Part shown: positions 18,538 through 27,004 of the stretch, one piece after another
Layout: every line of letters begins with the position of its first letter
Numbering within the stretch: position 1 is the stretch's first letter
Assembly: GCA_963667535.2 (NCBI GenBank)
Contig: CAXXDU010000002.1
Location: 558,001 to 622,000 of the forward strand
Source: UBA5614 sp963667535
GTDB lineage: Bacteria; Cloacimonadota; Cloacimonadia; Cloacimonadales; Cloacimonadaceae
Direction: 5' to 3'
Length of the DNA stretch: 64,000 nt
Notes under the pieces: generated by a model
The model's input: the letters and a program-made list of their open reading frames with translations, nothing else
What the model was told of the DNA's origin: nothing
Database searches by the model: none
Made by a program: the position numbers and the translations under genes

Positions 18538-18620
18538 AATGTAGTTCTGCCTTCAGGCAGGTTATTATCTTAGATATCGATGCAGTGAAATTCAAACCTG
18601 CATAAATGCAGAACTACATT
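18538..18620. repeat. Paired-hairpin repeat, copy 1
   Basis: An 83-bp element with perfect 13-bp ends (AATGTAGTTCTGC and its complement). Each arm of about 28 bp is itself a small hairpin (CTGCCTTCAGGCAG; CTGCATAAATGCAG), so the element could fold as two hairpins or one long one. A second copy is at 31285-31369. No coding capacity. Confidence 0.8.
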
Positions 18621-18713
18621 AATTCTCAGTTTTCAATTCTCAATTCTCAATTTCTATTGATCCTTTTCTGCCCTTATTTCATGTTTACCAGTTGCCGGGT
18701 AGACCCCTGGACT

Positions 18714-18737
18714 TTCCTTAGTTAGCTAACTAAGGAA
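18714..18737. repeat. Perfect 24-bp palindrome
   Basis: Starts TTCCTTAGTTAG and reads identically on the other strand, with no spacer. It is nested between looser complementary segments (TGCCCTT at about 18669 and AAGGGCA at about 18777), giving a larger dyad of around 110 bp. Nothing coding overlaps it. Confidence 0.75.
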
Positions 18738-18916
18738 CTCGGCAGCAGCTACCATACAGCTATGCTGCATAGAAAAAGGGCAATTTAAGATTACTGTTAC
18801 TTCTGCTCTGTCAGTCAATTCTAAGGCTTAATGTAAGTTTTTTTTATAAGTAATTTACTATTTAAGCCTCCTCTCCTCCAAGTAATCGTAATTGCTTATA
18901 TATGAATATTCTCTGA

Positions 18917-18948
18917 TTAGATGCTTTATGAAATCATTAAGCATCTAA
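18917..18948. repeat. Hairpin with 10-bp stem
   Basis: TTAGATGCTT and AAGCATCTAA flank a 12-nt loop; the core GCATCTA occurs again just downstream. It has no following T-run, so it is not a standard terminator. It lies in the gene-free stretch 18338-19504. Confidence 0.5.
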
Positions 18949-19037
18949 CAGGCATCTATTAGGATAGTATCAGGACTGATTACGTGGAGGTGGCGTGTAG
19001 CACCGTCTTAATGACGGTAGTAGTGTAGCGTATTTTT

Positions 19038-19237
19038 GTCCCATAGGGACTAAACGTAGTAACGCCGGGCTTTGAGCCCGGCGAGAAAGCCTACAAATAA
19101 TTGCAGTCCCATCGGGACGGCACAATAAGTTTCCTGATGCGATCGGTAAAATGTAACGTACCTACGGCACTCAATATTGGAGAGATCTATACGCCGGGCT
19201 AAAAGCCCGTCGTTACTCTGTTTCATCCCTCCGGGAT
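19038..19237. repeat. Mosaic of GC-rich hairpins
   Basis: Five short dyads in 200 bp: GTCCCATAGGGAC (19038-19050), CGCCGGGC/GCCCGGCG (19063-19083), GTCCCATCGGGAC (19106-19118), GGGCT/AGCCC (19196-19208) and ATCCC/GGGAT (19225-19237). The layout is typical of dispersed REP-like sequences seen in many environmental bacteria. A 66-codon frame across it is best read as chance. Confidence 0.65.
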
Positions 19238-19311
19238 TAACCCTGCACATATCATTGACATGTCTCTCTTGTTCCCTGTTTATTCCTTATACAATCCGTT
19301 GGAGATGCACA

Positions 19312-19364
19312 GGAGATGGACGGCTCATATACGGGTCGCACCCGTATATGAGCCGTCCATCTCC
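19312..19364. repeat. Perfect 25-bp inverted repeat with 3-nt loop
   Basis: Both arms (19312-19336 and 19340-19364) are exact complements, separated by CGC. Each arm begins or ends with GGAGATGGACGGC or its complement. It would form an extremely stable hairpin in RNA or a cruciform in DNA. There is no T-run and no gene within 100 bp. Confidence 0.9.
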
Positions 19365-19429
19365 CGTTAATATCTCATGGATCTATTAAGAAAGATATAA
19401 GGAACATATAATGGACAATATCGATAAGA

Positions 19430-19510
19430 GTAGTTCTACCTTAATGCAGGTCTGTATTAAATGACAACAAGTTATCTGCTTCACAAAACCACCTGAAGGC
19501 GGGACTACAT
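19430..19510. repeat. Degenerate paired-hairpin repeat overlapping the end of the aldolase gene
   Basis: The left end GTAGTTCTACC...GCAGGT and right end ACCACCTGAAGGCGGGACTACAT resemble the outer arms of the 18538 and 31285 copies at a similar length of about 81 bp. The right end reaches into the last codons of the threonine aldolase gene and includes its stop codon. Confidence 0.5.
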
Positions 19511-20530
19511 ACTTTTACAATCCTTTATAAACTCGTCTATCATGTCTTTGGTGGTGTTCCAGGAGCACATAAGGCGTATTTCATAGCGGGGTTCATTCCA
19601 GAGATAGAAGTGATATTTTGCCTGCAAAGCGGGGATTATTTCCTTGGGCAGGATGGCAAAGACTGAGTTTACTGTCACGGGTTGAGTGATGGTGATGGAC
19701 TTTATTTCTGCTAAACGTGTAGCAAAATATTGTGCCATGTTATTAGCGTTTTGGGCATTTTGTTTCCAGAGTTCGTCCTCTATATAGGTTTCCATTTGAG
19801 CTGTGATATATCTCATTTTGGAGAGTAATTGAGTAAGTTGTTTACGGTAATAAACGGCATCTTTGGCTGCACCGGGTTGGTTGATAAAGATAAGCGCTTC
19901 GCCAAACATACAGCCGTTCTTGGTTGCTCCAAAGCTGACAATATCAACTCCGCAGGCGGAAGTCATTGTTTCCAGAGTACATTTCAAGCTGACTGCTGCA
20001 TTAGCCAGACGGGCACCGTCGATATGCAGCAGCATTTTATTGGCATGAGCATAATCTGCCAGCGCTTTGATTTCCAGTAAAGAATAGATAGTTCCGTATT
20101 CTGTTGCCTGAGAAATGGAAATCATACGGGGTTGTGACATGTGCTGGTCTGCCATCAGACCTATATAGGGTGCAATCAATTCAGGTGTTAGCTTACCATC
20201 AGGTGTTTTAATCACATTTAAACGGCTTTGAGTAAACTTTTGTACAGCTCCAGCTTCATGCATATTGATATGAGCCGTTTCAGCACAAAAGATAGCTTCA
20301 TAAGACTTTATCAGGCTTTGCAGGGCAAGCACATTGGCACCGGTACCGGTCATCAGGAAAAGGCATTGGGTGTTCTTGCCAAACAGAGCTGCTACTTTTT
20401 CCTGCACTGCTTCTGTGTATGTTTCTTCACCATAGCCATGCCAATAGCCCTGATTGGCATTCTCTATTGCTTTCAGAATGAGAGGATGAGCTCCCGAATG
20501 ATTATCACTGCCGAAACTGATTGGATGCAT
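19505..20530 (-). CDS. ltaE: Low-specificity threonine aldolase (PLP enzyme)
   Basis: 341 aa, the usual length for the family. Opens FGSDNHSGAHP, a form of the SDN motif. The PLP-binding lysine is in SFGATKNGCMFGEA, and HIDGARLANA holds the conserved PLP-contacting aspartate. It should cleave L-threonine or allo-threonine to glycine and acetaldehyde, in the cytoplasm, supplying glycine or degrading threonine, which fits an amino-acid-fermenting organism. Start supported by AGGAG. It is divergent from purA with a 74-bp gap. The terminal TAG lies within a degenerate palindromic repeat. Confidence 0.9.
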   Translation of the reverse strand: MHPISFGSDNHSGAHPLILKAIENANQGYWHGYGEETYTEAVQEKVAALFGKNTQCLFLMTGTGANVLALQSLIKSYEAIFCAETAHINMHEAGAVQKFTQSRLNVIKTPDGKLTPELIAPYIGLMADQHMSQPRMISISQATEYGTIYSLLEIKALADYAHANKMLLHIDGARLANAAVSLKCTLETMTSACGVDIVSFGATKNGCMFGEALIFINQPGAAKDAVYYRKQLTQLLSKMRYITAQMETYIEDELWKQNAQNANNMAQYFATRLAEIKSITITQPVTVNSVFAILPKEIIPALQAKYHFYLWNEPRYEIRLMCSWNTTKDMIDEFIKDCKSM

Positions 20531-20604
20531 TGAGTCTCCTTTTTATATTGACAAACACTGAAAGCTTAATTGCATGAGTTTTTATCTGTGTCAAGGAGAA
20601 TTAG

Positions 20605-21867
20605 ATGAGTTCAATTGCAGTGCTCGGTTGTATGTGGGGCGATGAAGCCAAGGCAAAGATAGTTGATGTGCTGGGTGAATGTGCAGATGTAGTGGTTAGA
20701 TTTCAGGGTGGAAGCAATGCCGGACACACTATTTGCCTGAAAGATAAAAAATATGTTTTTCACAGTATTCCCAGTGGAATTTTATATCCCGAAACTGTAT
20801 GTGTAATCGGCAGCGGAGTGGTTGTAGATGTATTTGACTTACTCAAAGAAATCGATGAACTTGGTGAAAGAGGCATTGACTTTACAAACAGGCTTTTGAT
20901 AGATATCAGGGCAACCCTGGTTTTACCTTTGCACAGAGAACTGGACGGACAAAATGAAGAGAAATCCGGCAAGAATAAAATCGGAACTACCAGACGCGGT
21001 ATCGGTCCTGCTTATGCCGACGACAGAGCCAGAACAGGTATCAGGTTGTATGATTTACAATATCCTGATTCTTTGAAGAACAGGCTGCAAAATTTATATC
21101 AGTATCATAATCTGACTATTACAGATAAAGACTTAAATACACTAATCACAAAGCTAAAAGCTGCCTATAAAAAGCTGGCTCCATATCTTGGTCAGACAGA
21201 TAGTTATATCCGCAGACGTTATATGCAAGGCGACCAAATCCTGTTTGAAGGAGCTCAAGGCACACTTCTGGATATTACCTATGGTACGTATCCTTATGTC
21301 ACTTCTTCCAATACAATAGCCGGTGGCATCGCTACCGGTGCCGGTATTCCGCTTAAAATGGTTGACAAAGTTATCGGCGTATACAAAGCATATTGCACCA
21401 GAGTGGGAGATGGTCCTTTCCCGACTGAGCAGGATAATGAGCTTGGAAATCAAATCAGGATAAAAGGCAATGAATTCGGAGCCACAACCGGCAGACCAAG
21501 ACGTATTGGTTGGTTTGATGCAGTAGCGGCAAAATATACTGTGGAGATTAACGGTGTGGATAGATTGGCAGTAACTTTGCTGGATGTGCTGACGGGTGTG
21601 GACGAAATCAAAATCTGCACAGCTTACTGGATTGATGGCAAGCGTTATGAAGAGTATCCGGCAGATCCGTATCTCTTAGACAAGGTCGAACCTGAATACC
21701 TGACGATGAAAGGCTGGACAAAGGACATTTCTGTTTGTAAGAAATTCAAAGAGCTGCCCAAACAAGCCAAAGAGTATCTGGAAGTAATTCAGGATTTGCT
21801 GGCGGTTCCGGTGGAACTTGTTTCAGTTGGCAAAGAACGTAGCCAGACAATAATAATACCTTTATAG
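20605..21867 (+). CDS. purA: Adenylosuccinate synthetase
   Basis: 420 aa, full length. Conserved blocks: FQGGSNAGHT (with the catalytic histidine), IGTTRRGIGPAYADD, FEGAQGTLLDI, GTYPYVTSSNT, GNEFGATTGRPRRIGW, and a C-terminal base-binding VSVGKERSQT. It joins IMP and aspartate using GTP, the first committed step to AMP. The GTP-binding P-loop reads WGDEAKAKIVD instead of the textbook WGDEGKGKIVD; two glycines are alanines, though both lysines and the aspartate remain. AAGGAG precedes the start. It heads a same-strand run through 26861. Confidence 0.95.
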   Translation: MSSIAVLGCMWGDEAKAKIVDVLGECADVVVRFQGGSNAGHTICLKDKKYVFHSIPSGILYPETVCVIGSGVVVDVFDLLKEIDELGERGIDFTNRLLIDIRATLVLPLHRELDGQNEEKSGKNKIGTTRRGIGPAYADDRARTGIRLYDLQYPDSLKNRLQNLYQYHNLTITDKDLNTLITKLKAAYKKLAPYLGQTDSYIRRRYMQGDQILFEGAQGTLLDITYGTYPYVTSSNTIAGGIATGAGIPLKMVDKVIGVYKAYCTRVGDGPFPTEQDNELGNQIRIKGNEFGATTGRPRRIGWFDAVAAKYTVEINGVDRLAVTLLDVLTGVDEIKICTAYWIDGKRYEEYPADPYLLDKVEPEYLTMKGWTKDISVCKKFKELPKQAKEYLEVIQDLLAVPVELVSVGKERSQTIIIPL

Positions 21868-21892
21868 AATAAGAACTTTGAGGAAGTAGGTT

Positions 21893-23080
21893 ATGAGAAA
21901 CTTGCAGAGTTGCTTAGTACTAGCCTTATTTATGCTGATGTTTTGCAGTATCGGGTTATATGCACAGCAGGATAGTTTGGATTTTCCGGCACCACAATTT
22001 ATGCTGCCCATGTATGATCACTTTAGCCAGAACCATCTCAATGCTGCTGCCATGGGTAGAGGTCAGACCACCAACGCCATAGCAGGGAAAGTGGAGAATG
22101 CAGTAAATAATCCTGCAACATTGATTAGCAATAAAGCTGCACTCTATATGGAACTGACAATTAAACCACCCATCAGAGAAATAAATATCCACAATGAGAT
22201 GCTATATAGCTCTCCTATTCCCTTTGGTATGATAGGGGTAAGTGGAAAAATCTACAATTCAATACATGGTGCTGTTAGTTATAACGTTCCCAAATCACTG
22301 GTATATGATAATTTTACCGTGGAGACAGGTCAGGGAGCAGATGCAGTGACTACTTATCCTGGATATTATCTGCATCAGTTTACGACTACGGTTGCAGGCA
22401 GTATTGGCAAAATCAGGCTGGGTCTCAATGTGCATCAGCAGTTGCATCAGTTTACAGATATCGTTGTGCATCAGACTTTTGACCGGATAGATAAAACATA
22501 TTATGTAGTAAGACTGCAGCCGGGTATATTTTATCAACCGGGTAAATTAGGCATCGGCGCTACTTTTACACTGCCTGCCTCGAAAACTATGAATATCAAA
22601 TATGCTGAATATGATGTAACCATTCCCATGCAAGCTACTGCCGGAGTATCATATATTGGCATGGTTAACTCGTTCTATGGCGAAATAGAATGGGAGCAAT
22701 ACAGCCAAATGAGCAGTGCATTTGATGACCGTCTGACAATCAAAGCCGGCTATGAAAAAATCAAACACAATATGACATATAGAATCGGTGCTATCAGTAT
22801 GCCCGGAGTTTTTACCGGAGCATACCGGTTGCCTCTGCATCCAAGCGAGAATATTCAAGAAGCGCAATGGTGGGGTGTTGTTCCGAGAGGCGGGTACATA
22901 AAGAAATCAGACCAATTGTATGCAACAATTGGTTTTACCTATAATTTTAAAGGTGGAGAACTCTCCATGGGAGTAATGAGAGATGTTTTGGAAAATGTGC
23001 CGACCACACAGTTTGCAACTTCATTGGGCTTCAATCTGGATACCCTTAAAGGGAAGAAGTTTCTGATTTTTGATAAATGA
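21893..23080 (+). CDS. Outer-membrane beta-barrel protein (PorV/FadL-like pattern)
   Basis: 395 aa with a clear signal peptide (LALFMLMFCSIGLYAQ). Residues 50-75 contain AAAMGRGQTTNAIAGKVENAVNNPA, a pattern typical of PorV/OmpP1-like barrels (a glycine-rich motif followed by NPA). The rest alternates polar and hydrophobic residues in 10-14-residue strands and ends FATSLGFNLDTLKGKKFLIF. PorV-type proteins help type IX cargo at the outer membrane; a link to the sorting-domain proteins here is plausible but unproven. Its stop overlaps the next start (ATGA). Confidence 0.65.
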   Translation: MRNLQSCLVLALFMLMFCSIGLYAQQDSLDFPAPQFMLPMYDHFSQNHLNAAAMGRGQTTNAIAGKVENAVNNPATLISNKAALYMELTIKPPIREINIHNEMLYSSPIPFGMIGVSGKIYNSIHGAVSYNVPKSLVYDNFTVETGQGADAVTTYPGYYLHQFTTTVAGSIGKIRLGLNVHQQLHQFTDIVVHQTFDRIDKTYYVVRLQPGIFYQPGKLGIGATFTLPASKTMNIKYAEYDVTIPMQATAGVSYIGMVNSFYGEIEWEQYSQMSSAFDDRLTIKAGYEKIKHNMTYRIGAISMPGVFTGAYRLPLHPSENIQEAQWWGVVPRGGYIKKSDQLYATIGFTYNFKGGELSMGVMRDVLENVPTTQFATSLGFNLDTLKGKKFLIFDK

Positions 23081-24201
23081 AGCCAAAAGTAGAAATCCGT
23101 AAAATAGATGCATATCAGCCAGACCTTATCAAGGCTGCAATTGAGTCTTTTCTTTCATCCCCACGCTCATTCCGGCTGGACAATGCAAAGACAGTATTAA
23201 TAAAGCCTAATCTTTTGGGTGCATTCGCTCCGGAAAAAGCCGTTACTACTCATCCTGTTGTTTTAGAAGCACTAATCAAATATTTACTTGAGATAGGCAA
23301 AGAAGTATGGCTGGGCGATAGTCCCGGTGGTTCAGGTAATGTGAAACAAATCTGGCAGGTAACCGGGATGCAGGAACTGGCAGATAAATATCCAATAAAA
23401 CTAGTCAATCTGGCGTCCTTCGGAGTGCAGGAATTTGATATCAACGGATGTAAACTACAGATATCCAAGATTGTCTGGCAGGTTGATGCTGTTATCAGTG
23501 TCAGCAAATACAAGACGCATAGCCTGATGGCGTATACAGGAGCAATCAAGAACTTATATGGCTTGGTACCCGGGATGGTTAAAACTGAATACCATAAGCT
23601 ATATCCTGATACTGATGGCTTTGGACACATGATTGCTTCTCTGCATAAAACCATTAAACATCGCATTACATATCACATTATGGATGGCATCATCGGTATG
23701 GAAGGGGCTGGTCCTTCTGCAGGAAAACCGAGGAATTTCGGACTCCTGTTTGGTTCTTCCTCTGCACCGGCTCTGGATTATATTGCCTCCTCGTATATGG
23801 GCTTTCAATTGAAACAGGTTAAGTATCTGAGGGAAGTTTTACATGATGAAGGTATTATACCTTCGCAGATTGAATACCCGGTTAGTTTTACTGACTTTCA
23901 CATTGCCAAAGTTGATTTTCAAACAGCAGGATTGCGTTCACAGATGATGCGTTACATTCCGGGTTTTGTAAAGCTTATTGTGAAACGTATGTTTGTGTTT
24001 TATCCCTTTATCACCGAGTCATGCCAAGCCTGCATGATATGTGTAAAAAGTTGTCCCGTGCAAACGATAAAAGTAGGATTTAATGGTGTGCCGGCCATTG
24101 ATACCGATAAATGTATCCGCTGTCTGTGTTGTCACGAATTGTGCCCGCATCATGCGATAATTATTAAGAAATCTCCTCTTGCCAAGCTTTTTCTGGATTG
24201 A
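23077..24201 (+). CDS. DUF362 protein with C-terminal 2[4Fe-4S] ferredoxin domain
   Basis: 374 aa. Residues 1 to about 290 are a DUF362 domain (VLIKPNLLGAFAPEKAVTTHP, DSPGGSG, KYKTHSLMAYTGAIKNLYG, IIGMEGAGPSAGKPR). Residues about 312-365 hold two clusters, CQACMICVKSCP and CIRCLCCHELCP, each ligating a 4Fe-4S centre. The protein is likely a cytoplasmic redox or maturation factor; the DUF362 family has no firm general function. The start ATG overlaps the previous stop by 4 bp, implying translational coupling. Confidence 0.88.
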   Translation: MKPKVEIRKIDAYQPDLIKAAIESFLSSPRSFRLDNAKTVLIKPNLLGAFAPEKAVTTHPVVLEALIKYLLEIGKEVWLGDSPGGSGNVKQIWQVTGMQELADKYPIKLVNLASFGVQEFDINGCKLQISKIVWQVDAVISVSKYKTHSLMAYTGAIKNLYGLVPGMVKTEYHKLYPDTDGFGHMIASLHKTIKHRITYHIMDGIIGMEGAGPSAGKPRNFGLLFGSSSAPALDYIASSYMGFQLKQVKYLREVLHDEGIIPSQIEYPVSFTDFHIAKVDFQTAGLRSQMMRYIPGFVKLIVKRMFVFYPFITESCQACMICVKSCPVQTIKVGFNGVPAIDTDKCIRCLCCHELCPHHAIIIKKSPLAKLFLD

Positions 24202-24211
24202 GGAACATGCA

Positions 24212-24853
24212 ATGAAGCTTGAATACTACGGGCATTCCTTTTGGAGATTGGTTACCGATAACTTGAAAGTAGTTATTGACCCCTTTGATGACATCGGCTA
24301 TCCAATACCACATAATCTTGAAGCAGACTACGTTATCATAAGCCATGAACATCATGACCATAACAATATCGCTATCCTCAAAGGAAACCCCTTGATTATC
24401 AAAACACCGGGAGTATATTCATATCCCAATCTGATAGCTACGCTTATCTCTGTTTTTCATGATGATAAAGATGGAGCCCGACGGGGAAAGAATAATATCA
24501 TCCGGCTTGAAATTGATGGCTTGACCTTAGTGCATTGTGGTGATTTGGGACATATTCCGGAGCAGAAGATTATTGAGCAGCTTTATCAGCCTGATATGCT
24601 GTTAGTTCCGGTAGGTGAAATCTTTACACTTACTTTACCTGAGGTGGAGACTTTGATTAATAAGCTTAATCCGAAGCTGGTTTTTCCTATGCATTATCAG
24701 ACTTCAGCGCTTGGATTTAAACTGGGTAGTCCGGAATCATTTTTACAAGGGAAATCACATATAATCCGTCATAATACCAACACTCTGGAAATCACTCAGG
24801 ATTTATTATCCCAAAGAAACAACATTATTATGAACTGGGCTGTAAAAGGTTAA
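24212..24853 (+). CDS. MBL-fold metal-dependent hydrolase (UPF0173/UlaG-like)
   Basis: 213 aa. Starts MKLEYYGHSFWRL, the classic opening of this family; metal ligands come from SHEHHDHNN (HxHxDH variant), HCGDLG and PMHYQT. Probably a cytoplasmic hydrolase of a phosphoester, lactone or similar substrate. I place the start at the MKLEYYGHS methionine, with GAGG upstream, instead of 11 codons earlier. It sits between the DUF362 gene and the FtsB-like gene, 10 and 5 bp apart. Confidence 0.87.
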   Translation: MKLEYYGHSFWRLVTDNLKVVIDPFDDIGYPIPHNLEADYVIISHEHHDHNNIAILKGNPLIIKTPGVYSYPNLIATLISVFHDDKDGARRGKNNIIRLEIDGLTLVHCGDLGHIPEQKIIEQLYQPDMLLVPVGEIFTLTLPEVETLINKLNPKLVFPMHYQTSALGFKLGSPESFLQGKSHIIRHNTNTLEITQDLLSQRNNIIMNWAVKG

Positions 24854-24858
24854 GATAT

Positions 24859-25203
24859 ATGAAAAAGAAGCTTGATCCGCTGGAACGTAAGAGACCTATC
24901 CGTATCATTTATTTGGTCCTGATTGTTCTCTTTCTGTCTTCTACTTTGTTTTTTGGACGCAATAGCTTTCTGAGAGTGATTATGAGAAATCGGGAAGTAG
25001 CAAAGCTTGAGCAGAAAGTGAACATCCTGAAAGAGGAAAATGTAAAACTGCGTAAAGAGAACAATGAGTTAAAAACCAATCCGGAAGTAATCGAGAAAAT
25101 TGCCAGAGAACAACTCGGATATCAAAAGAATAACGAAAAAGTATATCGATTCATACCCCCTCCTCCGGAAGAAAAGAAAGCTAACAAAAAGGAAAAAAGA
25201 TGA
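24859..25203 (+). CDS. FtsB/DivIC-family septum-formation initiator protein
   Basis: 114 aa. Layout fits the family: short basic N-terminus, one membrane segment about 17-37 (IIYLVLIVLFLSSTLFF), then a coiled coil about 45-75 rich in K, E and N heptads, then the motif NPEVIEKIAREQLGYQ, which is the hallmark of FtsB/DivIC. The C-terminus is a proline run followed by a lysine-rich tail, longer than in E. coli FtsB. It should act with FtsL/FtsQ partners at the division site. It overlaps the next gene by 4 bp. Confidence 0.85.
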   Translation: MKKKLDPLERKRPIRIIYLVLIVLFLSSTLFFGRNSFLRVIMRNREVAKLEQKVNILKEENVKLRKENNELKTNPEVIEKIAREQLGYQKNNEKVYRFIPPPPEEKKANKKEKR

Positions 25204-26861
25204 CCCACGAAGCAACTACTTTTTTTCTCTCTGCACAAGATAAACAAAAGATAACACTTTCAGTAAAAGCTATTTGTATCGAGCAGCCCGGAGAGAACCT
25301 GCCGGTCTTGATAAGTGACTTTAAAGAACAACTGAAAGCTTTTTACAAATCGCAAAAAGAGAATAAACAGGTGCTTGGGGCTTGGGTATACGATTTTCTC
25401 CATGAACTGATTCCGAATATCCACAATTTGAAACAATCATTAAACCAGATTAGTGCTGACTTTATAACTTTTTTGATGAATTTGCCTTTTGATGAACAGT
25501 CAGCAGCATATAAATCAATCATCAACTCAATCTCAGAAGAAGAAGTTGCTCCTCTGACTCCGGAAAAGTATATTCACTTAATACAGACAAGTGTATTGCT
25601 GCTTGAGCTTGGTTCTGAAAAAGCGCTTTCCTTCCTTGAGGAGCTAAACCAGATTGTTATATCAGGAAAAAAGCATACAGGGCATACAGCTTACATTCAA
25701 ATGCTGATGGCTAAGTCGCTCCAGATTACAGAGAATAGCCTTGATGAGCAACTTACATGGCTTGATTTGATACTGAATGCCTGGAATATGTTGGATAGCA
25801 ATAGCATTGTCTACTTTCTGGCACAATGGGTAATCTCTTTAAACTGGGTCAGACCAAGCATTATGCGCAAAGAACTGCTGGTACTGCTTAACGAAACAGA
25901 GAGACATACAAACAGCTACAACCAGGCAATAATCCAGTTTGAACTGTTTAATCTTCCGGATAAAACTATCACAACCGGAGAGAAACTCAACAATTTACAT
26001 AAACTGCGAAATATGCCAGCGGCCTATTTCACGGTTGACCAATTACAAAATATGTATTATTTTTCAGGTAACATAAAGTCATCTATTGAATCCAGCTTTA
26101 TGGAGTCTGTCACTGATTTCCAGTATTCAAACTATTATATCCACAAACGCTGGAGCTGGATTAGCAACGTTAATCACTATTTCATGAAACTCTTTGAGCC
26201 AAGTGTTTATCTTAGTGTTCAGACCAGGATTGAACTGAAAATACTGGACCTGATAAATATGATAAACATCCAAAGCAATGCCTTTGTCGAAACGCTGCAA
26301 TCCAATTTTTGCAAGATTGAGGATCTCTACCATCAGGTGGAAGACCTATCAGTGAAAGACACACTTACAGGTCTGTATAACAGGCGTTATCTCTACAATA
26401 ACATCAATGAATTGTTGCTTCTGGCTGCCCGTCATCAAGCTGCTTTGAGCTTCATTATGGTTGATATTGATGACTTTAAACCAATAAACGATACATACGG
26501 ACATCTGGCAGGAGATCATATTCTCGCAGAACTGGCAACAATCCTCAAGAATCATTTCCGTAAAAGTGACTTCATAATTCGCTATGGTGGAGAGGAATTT
26601 CTAATTGTCCTGTTTGAATCTGACCACTTACAGAGCGAAAACACCATGGATACCTTGCGGTTGTATCTTGCAGACCGTGAATTCAGATACCAGAGCTTCA
26701 ATTTACGCTTAACAATTAGTATCGGCATTGCATCATATATCTTTGAGAGTCCGATAGCCTCTGTAAATCTCGAAAAAATCATCACAGAAGCCGATGAAGC
26801 TTTATATGAATCGAAAAATAACGGTAAGAACAGAATAACATCCCACGTCATAACTCTATAA
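25200..26861 (+). CDS. Diguanylate cyclase (GGDEF domain, active-site GGEEF)
   Basis: 553 aa. Residues 1 to about 380 are alpha-helical with no membrane segment or sensor domain I recognise, ending in a short coiled coil. Residues about 385-550 are a GGDEF domain: LTGLYNRRYL, MVDIDDFKPINDTYGHLAGD, and RYGGEEFLIVL as the active site. An RxxD inhibitory site (RKSD) sits exactly five residues before GGEEF, so product feedback is likely. It should make c-di-GMP from two GTP in the cytoplasm. The ATGA overlap with the FtsB-like gene suggests coupled expression. Confidence 0.92.
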   Translation: MTHEATTFFLSAQDKQKITLSVKAICIEQPGENLPVLISDFKEQLKAFYKSQKENKQVLGAWVYDFLHELIPNIHNLKQSLNQISADFITFLMNLPFDEQSAAYKSIINSISEEEVAPLTPEKYIHLIQTSVLLLELGSEKALSFLEELNQIVISGKKHTGHTAYIQMLMAKSLQITENSLDEQLTWLDLILNAWNMLDSNSIVYFLAQWVISLNWVRPSIMRKELLVLLNETERHTNSYNQAIIQFELFNLPDKTITTGEKLNNLHKLRNMPAAYFTVDQLQNMYYFSGNIKSSIESSFMESVTDFQYSNYYIHKRWSWISNVNHYFMKLFEPSVYLSVQTRIELKILDLINMINIQSNAFVETLQSNFCKIEDLYHQVEDLSVKDTLTGLYNRRYLYNNINELLLLAARHQAALSFIMVDIDDFKPINDTYGHLAGDHILAELATILKNHFRKSDFIIRYGGEEFLIVLFESDHLQSENTMDTLRLYLADREFRYQSFNLRLTISIGIASYIFESPIASVNLEKIITEADEALYESKNNGKNRITSHVITL

Positions 26862-26957
26862 AAACTATATTATTATGACTAATGCAGTGTCAGAATTCCT
26901 GATTATATACAGGTGTCTGTTTCAGGCCCAAAGGAGCGGATACATTACATTTCTATC

Positions 26958-26981
26958 TTGACAATATCCACATCAGTGGAT
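26958..26981 (+). promoter_or_regulatory. TTGACA box and ATCCAC-N4-GTGGAT dyad ahead of the ABC ATPase gene
   Basis: TTGACA at 26958-26963 is followed at once by a perfect 6-bp dyad (26966-26981). The dyad falls between a possible -35 and the start of transcription, a usual operator position, but no good -10 is visible. Sequence pattern only. Confidence 0.3.
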
Positions 26982-27004
26982 TTCTCGATTAAAAGGAGTA
27001 GTTA

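Noticed and set aside
19050..19250. 66-codon minus frame
   Set aside because: It runs through GC-rich hairpins, shows no protein-like composition and has no ribosome site.
18338..19504. Insertion sequence or transposon remnant
   Set aside because: No transposase frame, no target duplications and no long terminal repeats; only short palindromes.
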